DNA of 64,000 nt, taken from the NCBI GenBank assembly GCA_019022495.1, contig JAFEKR010000017.1:496001-560000 (forward strand), read 5' to 3'. The translations under genes were made by a program, and so were the position numbers. Below the pieces are notes generated by a model. The model was not told where the DNA came from. It searched no databases and saw only the letters and a list, made by a program, of their open reading frames with translations. This document shows, one piece after another, positions 15,593 through 27,637 of this stretch. The DNA comes from Epichloe hybrida. Lineage: Eukaryota; Ascomycota; Sordariomycetes; Hypocreales; Clavicipitaceae. Within the stretch, counting starts at the first letter, position 1. The number at the start of each line of letters is the position of its first letter.

Positions 15593-16194
15593 GCTGGCGG
15601 AAGAGTGAAAGCAAAGATTGGTTGCGAAGTTGACGGTATTGTAAAGACGAGCGGGTGACACCGCTCTTTGGCGAAGTCCCTAATGTAGGATGTGTACGGG
15701 GTAAGAAAGAAAGATGGGACAGGAAAGCAAGGGACGAGGGGGGGTAGGAGAGAAGTTCTTCCCTAAGACAGGCGGCATTGGAGGCGGCTCTGCCGAAGCT
15801 ACGTGGGCGTTGGACAGATACGACAGACAAATGGGTGGTCGTGTCGTGGACTCGTGGGGTATCGGGATTGACAAGCGGAAGGGGGAAGGCCCGGCGGGGA
15901 GGGGGGTGAAGAGGCGGTGAGGTCGTCCAGCCCCGGAGCGCATGCTGCAGCCAATCGTAGCCGCCGATGGCGCCTGTGCAGCTGCACGCAGGTGGATCCG
16001 TCTGGCGGGCGATCCAGGCGTGCTTGCACCAGTCAACCCAGTCAACCAAGTCACCCGGTGTGCCAAGTCAAGTCCAGTGCAACAATAGGCCGGGTGTTCG
16101 AGTTTCCCAGCCGCGGCCGGGGTCTTGCTGTACATGTAATCCGTATGTATGGTATGAACACGATTTAATCCGTATTTCGCAAACCTACCTAGGC

Positions 16195-16229
16195 AATCCG
16201 TAATCCGCAATCCGTGATCCGTGATCCGT
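16195..16229. repeat. AATCCGT heptamer tandem array
   Basis: Five consecutive 7-bp units are seen: AATCCGT, AATCCGC, AATCCGT, GATCCGT, GATCCGT. The unit equals the core of the TAATCCGTA motif scattered through non-coding DNA in this window. Confidence 0.8.
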
Positions 16230-16818
16230 AATACATGCTCGACCGTACTCCGCACATACATACGGATTAGTGGTGCCCTCATTCGAGCCGCATTCGAGCC
16301 CCATTCGAGCCAGACAGCCCAAAGACAAGGTCCACTTGGTCAAGAACGACTGTGGTGTCGCGCCGCGGTGGAGTTCCGAGGATTCGAGGTGGTGGTATCT
16401 ACATGTATGTATGTACATACTCCGTACATGTACGGAGCACATGGCGATGTCACATCATGGGCCAAGGCACCAGGTGTGCCTCAAGCTGGTGGGCAAGGAG
16501 GCAAGTATGTACATACATGTAGGCAAGTGGGCAAGTAGGCAAGTAGGCTGGCGGGCAGGCACCAGACTTGCAGCTGGACGCAACCCGTTGCAATCGCATC
16601 CAGCGCGCCCACCTCAACCCACACACACAAGTTCGTCGTCAACGCCAGCTGTCGCTTGTGGTGAAGTGCTTCGGGCGAACCAAAAGTCGAGCCGTCCTAA
16701 TTAGCGTGGCAGCAAGGTCGAGGACAAACTGGAACAACGCAGCGCATGGCTCTACATTGTATACATAGCTCCTCCTCCCTGGTCGTCATGGCTTGCTTTT
16801 TGCCAAGACAGACAATAC

Positions 16819-17088
16819 ATCTCTTTGATGCCCATAAGGCTACACTTGCGTACCGACCCATTTTTCTAAGCCGGCAAAAGGGGGTGACCTGATGTGACCT
16901 TTTAGTGACATGGCTAATGCGATGTAGCTATCGGATAGGCGATGTTACTCTCTGTAACTTAGATGGTTTCTTATACTTATATTACCATATAAATTAGTCA
17001 GGCTACAAAGTACCGCAAATAGCGATTTTTTTATTGGCTAACAACCCTTGTCGGTACGCAAGTGTAGCCTTATGGGCATCAAAGAGAT
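16819..17088. mobile_element. Foldback/MITE-like element with 39-bp perfect inverted repeats
   Basis: The segment 16819-16857 is exactly the reverse complement of 17050-17088, a 39-bp perfect match separated by 192 bp of non-coding DNA. The interior has no long open frame. It is somewhat AT-rich, with short runs such as TTTTTTTATTGG. Such a structure fits a non-autonomous DNA transposon (MITE) or a foldback element. I could not identify a clear target-site duplication or a known terminal motif. The perfect arms suggest a young insertion or gene conversion between arms. Confidence 0.65.
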
Positions 17089-19511
17089 ATGTACTACGTG
17101 GGAAAAGTTGCAGGCCAATACCATCCAAAAACTGGCACCAACATTTCGCTTTTCCCACGATCCCTGTCTGCTTTTGCCTCCAACAACGAACGAGCCTGGG
17201 ATCATGTCGGATGCACAATGGCTTCTGTTGGCAGCCATTGGCAGCCATCTGAGGAAGAACAAAGACGGCCGAAGAAGGAGGGAAAGCAGAAATGCTGTTG
17301 CAAAAGTATAAACAATAAAAAGTACCCCGATTCAGCATATCATGGCTCTGTTATGGCGCCACCAGAAGCCACGACGCTTTCCGCACTTTTCTTTTTTTGC
17401 GGAGTACATACACTCGGCACCCCACGAGTAATCCGTGAACCACCCCAGGCTCAACCGCCACCTTTTGACGCGATTAGGTACGCGATACGCTTCGCTTCCC
17501 TGTAGTCCGTAAAATTTGCCATGTACAAGAGAACGAGCTGAGCCCAGTCCTGGACTGATCTGCGGTGTCAGTTGAGATCTTCCTCCACCAACATGCAATG
17601 CGCACTGTGCACTTGGCACCCACCTGCCCGCTCAGCGGGGATGTCAGCAGTTACAATGTAATCCGTATCTACATATGTAGCAGCAGTCCGTACGACAACT
17701 CACTTCTCAAGGCCTATCAAAACGAGATGCTCGTGTCCACACGACTTGTGCGACGAAGGCGCCGGGCGCTTGATGGAACACAATGGAGCCTCGTGGGCTT
17801 TTTGAAAATGCCTCGGGTCTTTGTCATTCGCTAGCGCACCCCTTTCGGCGGCCGCCGATGCACCTCTTCAGCCCGTTGCTTTTTGCAGGGAATCTCCTAC
17901 ATGTGTCCTATGTGGACGGAAGAAGGAAGATGAGGCCGGACCGCGGTATTGCAAAACCAGCCAGCTTTCTGATAAGATGGGTTGACATGAGCCTTCGCAC
18001 AGATCCGTCACCAGATGCGCCACCAGATCCGGCCACCCATTGATAGAACGCCCCTGCATTCAGCTGGGTCATTTTCTCAAGCCACACAGGCGGAGGAATT
18101 TGTCGACTGCGATAGTACAAGTACAAACTTCTTCCATTGTTGGCGGTTTCCGCGCCTACATAGACTATTATGTAATGTACTGCCTGTGTTGGCAGATTCG
18201 ATGCGCCCCCTCGGCACCCAGAAAAGGGTGGCCCATGCCAGCGTCTCTCGTGTCATTTTTCCTCGGCATGCCATAGCACGATTCCCTTGGGAAATTAGTT
18301 TCTCCTTCGTACAATCGCGGCGTGGTCATCTGTTTCGCCCGCGTCACCATTTTGACCGCTACGTGTGGAAGGGTAATCCGATGGTATTCCCTACAACATA
18401 TTTGATTTCTTGTCAACGCCATGCATGCGGTCCAAACAATCAATCTACCACCTACTTTTTCGCAAAAACAGGAAATGCCTAGGTCGGAACCAAACATCCA
18501 TTGACTAGCCCGGCCGATCAGTCCGCAACAAGGCTGAACCAGCCTGCCAGCCACCGGACCCGAGCAATCTTTAAACGAATACTCCGTACCGTACCGAGTA
18601 ATGAGTCAAGTCTTACTGCATGTTTCGCACAGGGTCTGTTGAGGGGAAAACAGCGAGTCAAATAAATAACCTCTGAGGCAAGAGTGAACGCGACCAATAA
18701 TAGCCAGAGACACCCCCCCTGTCAAGAAGTTATCGCGTGGAAAAACGTGGCCAAAGAAGAAGAAAACACGCATTTAACAGTTCTCCTTGCTTCTGATTTG
18801 ACTGTCAGAGCTCTGAAAATGATTCACAGGCTTGTCTATTTTTCTCTGAGTCTCCGAGCAAGCTTCCTTTCTTCCAGCTGAGTGGCGTCGTTGCAGACAT
18901 TGCACGGCTTCTCTGGGCGTCTCTGGGCTTCTCTAGGGTACTTGGTCCAGCTCGTACCCTACAGTGACCAAGTTTGTCGTCGCCGTCATGTGCCCAGCAT
19001 CTAATCCGTATCTGCTTGGTTGAAGACGGGGGCGGAGGATCGTAACAAAGCGCAACTAGACACTGATATATATGTGTACCGTAATGAACAGTTGCATGAG
19101 CGTATGGGGCAACCCCGAATTTTACATTATACATACTACTTGTTCACTGAAATTTTTTTCGTGTCGTCATACCTTTTGACTGACACTCTTTTTGAGTCTT
19201 TGAGGCGGCCGCCCCCCTCCCATGGGCAAATTGATACCCGACCAATTCCCGACGACAATACGACAACAACAATGCTTGGGGCCAGCGCTTACACTAACCT
19301 CGTTCATCCGCGAGCTCTAACCCTCTGGCAGTGACGTGATACAAAGCGGCTGCGCCATGAATCAAGAGCTGAATGGAGGCCAACAGGATACACAAACACA
19401 TGCTACGGAAAGTTATTTAGTTCAAGTGGGCTTGCTGGATGACGGGGACTTTTCCCTTCTCCCCCCCCCTTCCTTTTCGGTTCTCCGCAGCACAGCACAG
19501 GAGGTGCCGTT

Positions 19512-21371
19512 ATGAAAGCTTCTCCCCGACACGCCCGCGTTCGACCTAAAGTAGTATTCAAGCATCACAACAGCAGGAAAATGGCGACCACGGCAAGTAG
19601 AGGAGGGTCTTCGATCGGGCCCAACGCTGAGCCGGATACATCATCGGTTCCAGTGATACCCAGTCTCTTCACGTCACCCCCTCCGATTCGAGATGCTTTG
19701 GCCACGGACAGCTCGCAACTCCAGGATGAGACCGTGGAGGAGTGCGCACCTTTCTTGACAGGATACGGCCACGATGGCTGCAACACTCACGGGATCCCCC
19801 CGCTGCTGCGTGATCGCCATGTGAAATTCCTGCAGAAGCAGCTGGGCATGTTGCCATCCATTTTCAAATCTGCAGACCCAAGCAGGCCATGGATTTTCTA
19901 CTGGTGTCTCAATGGATTGTCCATTCTCGGTGAGGATGTCGCTAAATATCGCTCGAGACTCGTTGAAACTGTCCGTCCCATGCAGAACAAGGACGGGGGT
20001 TTTGCAGGAGGCTTCGGCCAGACCTCTCATCTTGCCACCACTTATGCAGCTGTTTTGTCACTTGCTCTCGTCGGCGGGGAAGATGCATACGAGGTCATAG
20101 ATAGGAGGAGCATGTGGAAATGGCTCTGCTCGCTTAAGCAACCAGATGGGGGCTTCCAAATGGCCGCTGGTGGTGAGGAGGACGTGAGGTGAGCTCACTT
20201 GGTCCCCCTTCCTTGTTCGTGACAGGTGTCGTGGCACCATGTGCTGACAGGGAGCTGTTCAAGAGGAGCGTACTGCGCAAGTGTCATCATCTCACTGCTC
20301 AATATCCCTCGCAACCTAGCAAACGACTCGCCTGCGTGCAGTGCCGGACATACGGATCTCTTTGACGGCCTTCCAGAATGGGTCGGAAGATGTATGTTTG
20401 ATACTCCGTCACACAATTCTCATCCCTTAATTGACTTGTCCATGTCATGTTTTGCAACTTCACGGACGTTATTTGACGAAATCCCCCGGTGTCTAGGCCA
20501 AACGTACGAGGGTGGCGTATCTGCAGCACCAGGCTCTGAGGCCCATGGTGCATATGCTCTTTGTGCTCTGGGCTGTCTGGCCATTCTCGATTCCCCACAT
20601 AGATCTATTCCCAAGTAAGTTTCTCTCGTTGGATTTGATCAAGACACGGGTTGTGATTAATCCGTTATGGAAGAGGGGGGAAAAAAGGGGGGGGTGAGTT
20701 AGTTTTGTCAGGAATTTGCTAATTCCCACGCCTTCACAGATATCTCGATGTCCCGCGTCTCCTTTCTTGGCTCTCTTCGCGGCAATATGCACCAGAAGGT
20801 GGCTTTTCTGGCCGGACGAACAAACTGGTCGACGGATGCTACAGCCACTGGGTCGGTGGATGCTGGCCACTTATCGAGGCCAGCTTTCGCGGCCCTGAGG
20901 GGCAACCTGCCCGGCCTGCAGACAAACCGCTTGAGCAGGTGGACGACAGTCTTTTCAACCGTGACGGACTGATACGATACATTTTCTGCTGCTGTCAGGA
21001 TATGTCCAAGCGCGGGGGCCTCCGAGACAAGCCTAGCAAGTAAGCCATAACACTATGAACCTAGGTTCAAGCAAGCCTTGCAGCTCTACTTCTTGCTAAC
21101 TGGCGATGATTTCAGATATTCAGATGCATACCACACTTGTTATGTATTGTCGGGATTAAGTTCTGCGCAGCACAAGTGGGCGTTAGTGTATGCCCGCGCT
21201 GATGCTGCTCTGCTGGATGGAGACCGTTGGTCAGTTTCTCCCTTCATGTCGGCAAAGGAGCAGATTTTCGAAGAAGTGGACAGAGTTGGGACAACCCATC
21301 CGGTTTATGTCATCCCACAGCAAAAAGTTGACGACTGTCAACAATATTTTGCCGTTAAAACAGGATTCTAG
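19512..21371 (+). CDS. RAM1: Protein farnesyltransferase beta subunit
   Basis: Exons 19512..20188, 20264..20391, 20497..20614, 20740..21039 and 21116..21371 give 492 residues. The protein joins a farnesyl group to the Cys of CaaX proteins such as Ras and pheromone precursors, as a heterodimer with the alpha subunit. Alpha-alpha barrel repeats are visible (DGGFAGGFGQ, DGGFQMA, YEGGVSAAPGSEAHGAYA, EGGFSGRTNKLVDGCYSHWVGG, GGLRDKP). The zinc ligands appear as the Asp and Cys of DGCYSHW and the His of DAYHTCYVLSG. Intron 1 uses an AAG-ending acceptor, since the nearby CAG sites break the frame. The start could instead be Met24 at 19581, which would remove a basic leader. All key residues are present. 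Confidence 0.95.
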
Positions 21372-24300
21372 GCTGCCCGGGTGCCATCTAGAGGACTCCT
21401 CCCCAAACATCTCTACAAAGACGGTCCGACCGGTCATATCGAAAGGGGCGTTCCATCTCAGACGTTCGCAGTTCTCACAAGTGCGCATCATGCAAGAAGA
21501 GTGCACTCAATGGAACCACTTTTGGTCTTGTCTATGCGCGCATGGTGGTGGATATACCGCTCAGCGACACTGTTTGGCTAGCTTAGTGTCTAAAAGATTT
21601 CTGGACTTGTTGCAGGTGAAGAACCAGTTCTTTAAGCAGCGAGATCGGAATGGAATTTTAACTCGGCCCGTCACCGCTGTCGCCAAGACGGTTTCCTGCC
21701 AGCCAATCTCAAAATCCATTGGCAGAAGATTCTGGCATAAACCGGGGCCAATGTTCTCCCCAACCAAGTTCGCGTGCTACGTCTTCTCCCATTTTGCCGT
21801 GTGAAGCGACTTTCGGATCAGATTGGTGCTTCTCTGTTTAAGAGTCGCATCTTGGGTGGAATTGAACCATATATGACCACCGGACAACACTTTAACAAAG
21901 TTGAATTTCAGCTCGACCAAAGGGAAAATGTGTCAGCTGTTCTCGAAGAAGGCTTCGAGCCGGGCCCGACTGCGTGTCCAAGCCTGTCAAAAGCAGGAGG
22001 GGTACGACGGCACCATGGTAGTATTGATGTGCGCACGATCTGTGGATTAGTAGAGGATACCTGCAGAGGCATATTACGAGAATCATGCTCCATCCAACGT
22101 GGGTGGTGTGTCATGAACTGGGGCTGACCCTTTCCATCTGGGTACATCTTTGGCCGCATGCTTGGCCTCGAATGCCTGTATGTGCATCAAACGGACTCGC
22201 AGCGACGCAGCGAACTTTTTTCGGGGGCGTGGAGTTGTCGATGGTGCGTCATTTGCAGATTTTGTTGCCATCGAGACCTCGCGATCGTGCTTCCACCCGC
22301 TTCTTGAAAATTTCACGTGGACCGTTCATACCGGAGCTGGTTGGGTTGTGAGCGCTGAAGAGCGTCAAAAATCATGTGGTTTTATGTAAGGTTAATGCAA
22401 CGAGGCTCGTACAGATGTGATACACAGAGTTGTACAGCATTTATGTCATGAAAGATGTGTGGGCGAACCACCATGTGGACTCAATTGTACCAGAGCCCGA
22501 ACCGTTTGCGCTGCATCCGTAAGCATAATATATCACTCGTCGTTCCACTACCCACGAATGACGAACCACAAGTGCGGTGATGTCTGAACTGACGGAGCGC
22601 GTCACATGGAAGTCGTTTCGGGATTGCATCACCGGCGTCGGGTAGGCTGGCTGGCCTTCAAAGCCACCAGGACCCATCGTGTGCTCGTTTCTTTTTCTTA
22701 CTGATTGTTCATGCCAAGTCGGCCAACGTTGGATGAAAAAATCCAAGTCCAGAGGAAAAAGAAAAGAAGAAGAAAGCAACAACATTCTACACACAATGAT
22801 GATAACGCTTGCTGACTGATGCAAATTGCAAGCCGGAGGATGTTCCGAGCATGGCACGAACCAATAAAAAGACATCATACTTGGAGGATAAGTCGCGGGC
22901 GCGAGGAATGAAAAGGGCAAGAACGAACACTGCACTGATGAGCCAACAGTGCTTTCCAAAACTTGGCATCTCGACAATTGGGTGAATGCGGGTACAACAT
23001 GCTTCGCCCCTTCTTTCTTTTTCTTTGTAGACTCTGCACCAGACTCTGTGCTTCGTGCTTAATCCTCCGCATCTCGACATCGATTTTGCACATCAGAAGT
23101 TTCCTGCAACCTGCATGTGCTGGCCAACCTCTGGTGCGGTCGCCATCATTGGCGGTTTGCGCTCCATAAAATACTACCGGGGCAATTGTCCTTGTTGACG
23201 TGTCTGCGGAGTAATAATACGGCGTACTCGCACCTCACGCATGCGCGTGGCATGCGGGGGCGTGTTTGCCTCCGGATCGTTATTGTCAGGTATCACTTTC
23301 CGAAGCTCGTCTTTTCCCACCATGATCTGGGCGAGATGGGGCGAGCCAAGTCCAGATGAAGTCATCGTCACTGCCCGCACACGTGCCCAGCAAACCAACG
23401 AAGAGCAGTTCAAGCCCCCCCTCTTTGGATGCCATGTCACGACCCAATATCGACACGCAATACGCATGGAGTGATGGATACGGAGTAATTTCTCTTATCT
23501 GAAGGGAATTAAACCCAGCTAGTATGGCGGCATAGGATACTGTGGGATTGGTAGCACAGCCACAATTATCGAAGACCGATCAGCGAATCGACGTTGGCTG
23601 GTCGGCGCAACAAAACTCTGAGCCAGGCAGTCGAAAGCCAACAGCGTGGCTACGATGATGTCAACTGGTCTTTTGGTGACTGCTCCCACGGGACACTCAA
23701 GGACCTCATGTTATACCACAAATCCTTCAGCCCGTGTACGTTTCACGAAGACAAGGAACAGCGGCAACATCTGGCTGGTTACCAGTCTCACGGCACCTGG
23801 CCTTGGAGGGGCGATCAGAAGCAGCGCCCCAGTTCCGATTCGGCGCAGCCGCGTCCTCGGCAAGTGTCTGGTCATGTTGCGTGGCTGACTAGCGTTACGC
23901 GCCCAGGACTCTCTGTAAGTCGTGCTGGGTCGATCGTCGAAAGAGGGTCTAAGGCGGATGTGTTATTACATATGTGTTCTACTCCGTAGGAACGGCATGC
24001 GTCAAGACCGTGTTCTCTGAAGCGTCCAGGACTACTGACTGTGAGACGAGACAGATATCGCGTCATCGAACCATCCATGAATGGAGCACAAGTATTCCCC
24101 TCTTTCGGGTCAGTTCCTCGACAGTCAAACAGCAGACAGGACAATCAAGCAATCACATTGTTAGACCTTTCACGCGAAAGATTTGACTTGCATGGCTGCC
24201 CTATACATCTGAATCAGTACATGTAAGCAGCAGTCTCTTGTTGTGATCGTCTTACAACCCCAACTGCCCCGCCTTTGAACCCATTCGCTGTGGAAACACT

Positions 24301-25517
24301 GGGAGCAATGCAGAAGACTGCAACGATGCAATCGCAGATGCATATTACGGAGTACAGGGAAGGGTTTGTAGGTGAGAAGTCCTGAGACGTGATTGCTGTC
24401 AACGTCCTCGCAGGTTATCCAGCCAGCGTAACCCAGTCGCACGGTCAGATGCACGAATGCCGAGCGACAAACAAGTGACTGGACAAAGTTTGGCAAAACT
24501 GCCATAAAGCCAACGCCGCCGACGTCCTCTTCACATTTTTACCCCGCGCTGCGAAAACGCAACTCGCGGCTTCCGAGGCCAGAAAAGGCGGCCAGGTAAT
24601 CCTTACGGAGTAATACGTGTGCCGCGACCTGGGAAGAGGCGCTTCCAAGTGGGCTGCCGTTTTCGCCATTTATGACACCACTAATAAAGCAGCGGCAATG
24701 CCAACTCATCATTGCATAAGAAAAAAGGGTACTGTATACTGCAAATTTGCGACCCCTCTTCCATCTGGGCGTGGCCCAATCAGCCGGGGTATCTTCACCG
24801 TCGACGGCGCAAGCAAGTTCACAATATCATGTTGCTCAGCCAGGACAAGACTCCATTATTATTGTTATTATTGGAACCCCCAGCTCGCAAAGGCGGTTGA
24901 TTAATAACGCATCTACGGATCCGTGCGGAGTACCAGCCGGCCACTGTCACCAGCCCCTCCTCTCTCAAACAACTCAGACAAAACAAGGATAAAAAGAGAA
25001 GGGCCGTGGATGATGCGGGCATGACGCCGAATAATAGCTGGAGCTGCCCTCTCCGTCTTCCGTCTCCGTCTGTTTCGCCCTGATCCACAATGCCAAAATG
25101 CCAAAGCCCAACCACCAGTTTTCTGGGCGTATGCCGGCAGGGCTACTGCGGTTCATGCATGCCTATTAGTGTACGGACTACGGACGTAAGCGATTTTTCT
25201 TTCGACTCACCGATGATTGTGAGTTCCCGGATTCTGATTGGTGCAAGCATGGCAACGGCACCTCTGACTGGACAATGGCACCAAATGGTCATCTCGCTAG
25301 CGCATCTAGATTTGAAGCGGGCTCGACCGGGCGAATCGCTGGTTTACCAGCCACTTGGGAACTCTGTGCGAGGGCGGCCCAGGGCCTCGTGGTAATGTAT
25401 TGCAAGCCTCCCTGCGGCGTACACACACAAGAGCACCGACAAGACGCATCAATGGCATAATGTTGTAATCCATCCATTGCCAGTCAGGCCATCATGATCC
25501 ATCAATCGATCACCACG

Positions 25518-25571
25518 TCCCGGCAGCACGCCCCGGCAGCACGCCCCGGCAGCAACGCCCCGGCAGCGGGA
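25518..25571. repeat. 13-bp GC-rich tandem repeat, four copies
   Basis: Four imperfect copies of a unit reading CCCCGGCAGCACG are seen. The third has one extra base and the fourth diverges at its end. Confidence 0.75.
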
Positions 25572-27143
25572 CGACGAACCTCATCCCTCGGCGGCCGCAG
25601 CCCAAACAGTCAACGGGGGCTGGCATGTGGCCTGGTCAATCCTCGGCATGGAGTCGAGTATTCAGTTCTCAATTGCTCCGAAGAACAGAATACATCGTCG
25701 ACCGCCGGGGAGGCCCAGTTCACCAAAATCATCTCGACTTAATTATTCCTATTACTCGGCATTAGTGGCTTGCCGAAAGGAGAGATCTAAGAGGTCTGGG
25801 ATACGGTAGCCAACCAGAGCTGGCCGTTGTTTAAACAGAGGGTCCCTGTTGTGAAGGACCGAACTCCAGCCTTCTTGACATGAACCTTTCGCGTGTCCTT
25901 ACATGCAAGAGGCGTGTCCTACAGAGGAATACTCCGTCTCTCCATGCCATTCGGAGAACGGATTACACACACCCTATCACGGAGTGCGACTATACATGTA
26001 CATATGTATGTACATGGATGGAGTCTTCGCCTTCTTCTCGCGGCCCCCCTTGTTCTGCCTTTTGCCACCACACCAAGTAGGTACGGAGGAGCATTCATCC
26101 ACGCTTGAGTTGTGCACGACACCATGACAAGAGGCCCCTGTCAATTCTGTTTATGCGGGAGCAGATATGCGATTGAGATCTCATGATGGCTGCCTGCCCT
26201 CCTGATGGAAAGATGATCCAAGAAACACAACAACAACAACCGCGACAGAACGAATGCGTGGAAAAGACAAGGCTTATTGTTGGATTCACAACGCGCAAAA
26301 GCCACGGGCAGTGCGGATTATCGAGTACACTTTCCCTCTGGCGCCACTCACTCACTTGCTTGCTTGCAAGCGCAAGACGACGATCTACGCTGCAACCGCC
26401 CCTGCTTTCGGGGTCCCTGTTCTGTCAAGCCCGGGACCCTTGCTGATTTCGAGATGAAGCTGGAGACACCAGACTGATCTGGCTAATTGTACATGAGTAC
26501 GGACTGACATCTTTCGACGAAGAGGTCTGGTCTGGTAGAAGTCAGAGTTCGTTCCCGGCCGAGTTCGTTTGTCATTGCCGCCACTCTGCAACATGGCACC
26601 ACTCACTGATGGATGGATTGTATCACTCCTGTCCTCTACATGTCGTCGTCGACCAGACGAGACATGGTACGTAGAGTGTAGTCGCGCGAAGCCCACCGCA
26701 AGCGCCGCCGCAGTGGAGCGGCCTAGTGCCGAGTGGTTTTCCCATCAACTGGCAACGAAGCAAGCCAGCACATCAATATGGGTCACACGCTTTTTATTTT
26801 CCCAGTCCCAGAGTCCCAGTCCCCATGTGGAGCAGAGAGAGCATCCCGTTTGCTCGCATTGCCTCGATTCGCGCGTCGCAATGTCTGGAGACACCCCCGG
26901 CTACGCCCTACGCCGCGCTAACAAGCTTTGCTCTTCGTTCAAGAATCAAACAACACACACGTCTCGCCGTTGGTGGCTCGTTTGTTGGCCCTTGCCGTGG
27001 CCCTTGCCGTGGCCCTTGCCGCGTCCACCCCATTGCACACACCCCTGTGGCTCGGTCCCTTGTTGATTATCCAAAGGCTCTCCTCTCCCATCTCGTCTCG
27101 CATCTGCGACTTCCAAGAGAGACGGACTGACGGGTTGCGAGCG

Positions 27144-27144
<1 letters not shown>

Positions 27145-27217
<73 letters not shown>

Positions 27218-27241
27218 CAAGCAAGCAGGCAAGCAAGCAGG
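27145..27241. repeat. GCAA/GCAG tetranucleotide microsatellite
   Basis: About nine GCAA units are followed by about nine GCAG units, then an alternating GCAA/GCAG tail. The compound array lies about 400 bp upstream of the dsRBD-like gene start. It makes long fake open frames on both strands. Confidence 0.95.
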
Positions 27242-27637
27242 CCGTGGGCCAAGACCAGACGCAATTCCATCTGCAACCCTTGCTCTGCACCGCGCACCGC
27301 AACTGCAACTGCACTTAACTTGATACTTTTATTACTCGTCTTTTCCCACATCGCCTCCCTCTCACTCCGGTCCTTCTTCACGCCTCAACTCTCGCTTCGC
27401 CCCTTCCCCCCATTGGCGCCATTGCTCCTTCACCAGCCCTGATCTTGCATTCTGTCAACCTCAATTCGCTGCATGATACACTCAATTCGCTACATTGTAT
27501 CTGCCAGCACCCTCACTCGCCATACGCACGGCTTGCCACGGGCCACAAACTTTCCATTCATCTTCCCCGGTACACCTCGGCCTCTCGACCTTACACAACC
27601 ACCTTGTACGTTTTCACCCTGAAACTCAACCATCAAG

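Larger units (their letters stand above)
15593..19511. other. Gene-free 3.9 kb between the regulator and RAM1
   Basis: This stretch holds the regulator's promoter, an AATCCGT tandem array at 16195-16229, several TACGGAGTA/TACTCCGTA motifs (near 16246, 16418, 17399, 18580), TAATCCGTA motifs (near 16137, 16167, 17662, 19003) and a foldback element at 16819-17088. None of the short open frames has a recognisable family, codon pattern or splice support. Confidence 0.55.
21372..27637. other. Gene-poor 6.3 kb between RAM1 and the dsRBD-like gene
   Basis: No open frame here shows a recognisable domain or a convincing splice pattern. It contains many TACGGAGTA-type motifs (near 23210, 23474, 23986, 24346, 24605, 24926, 25929), palindromic ACATGTACATATGT-type runs near 25994-26015, a 13-bp tandem at 25518-25571, and a GCAA/GCAG array at 27145-27241. 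The last kilobase is pyrimidine-rich and is probably promoter and leader of the next gene. Confidence 0.5.

Noticed and set aside
15680..16282. Minus-strand 200-residue open frame upstream of the regulator
   Set aside because: It spans the AATCCGT array and promoter DNA, and the translation looks random and Pro/Ser-rich.
22441..22977. Minus-strand 178-residue open frame
   Set aside because: Low-complexity hydrophobic and Ser-rich text without family resemblance in a gene-free region.
26928..27381. Cys/Leu/Ala- and Lys/Gln/Ala-rich frames over the GCAA/GCAG array
   Set aside because: They are translations of a microsatellite.
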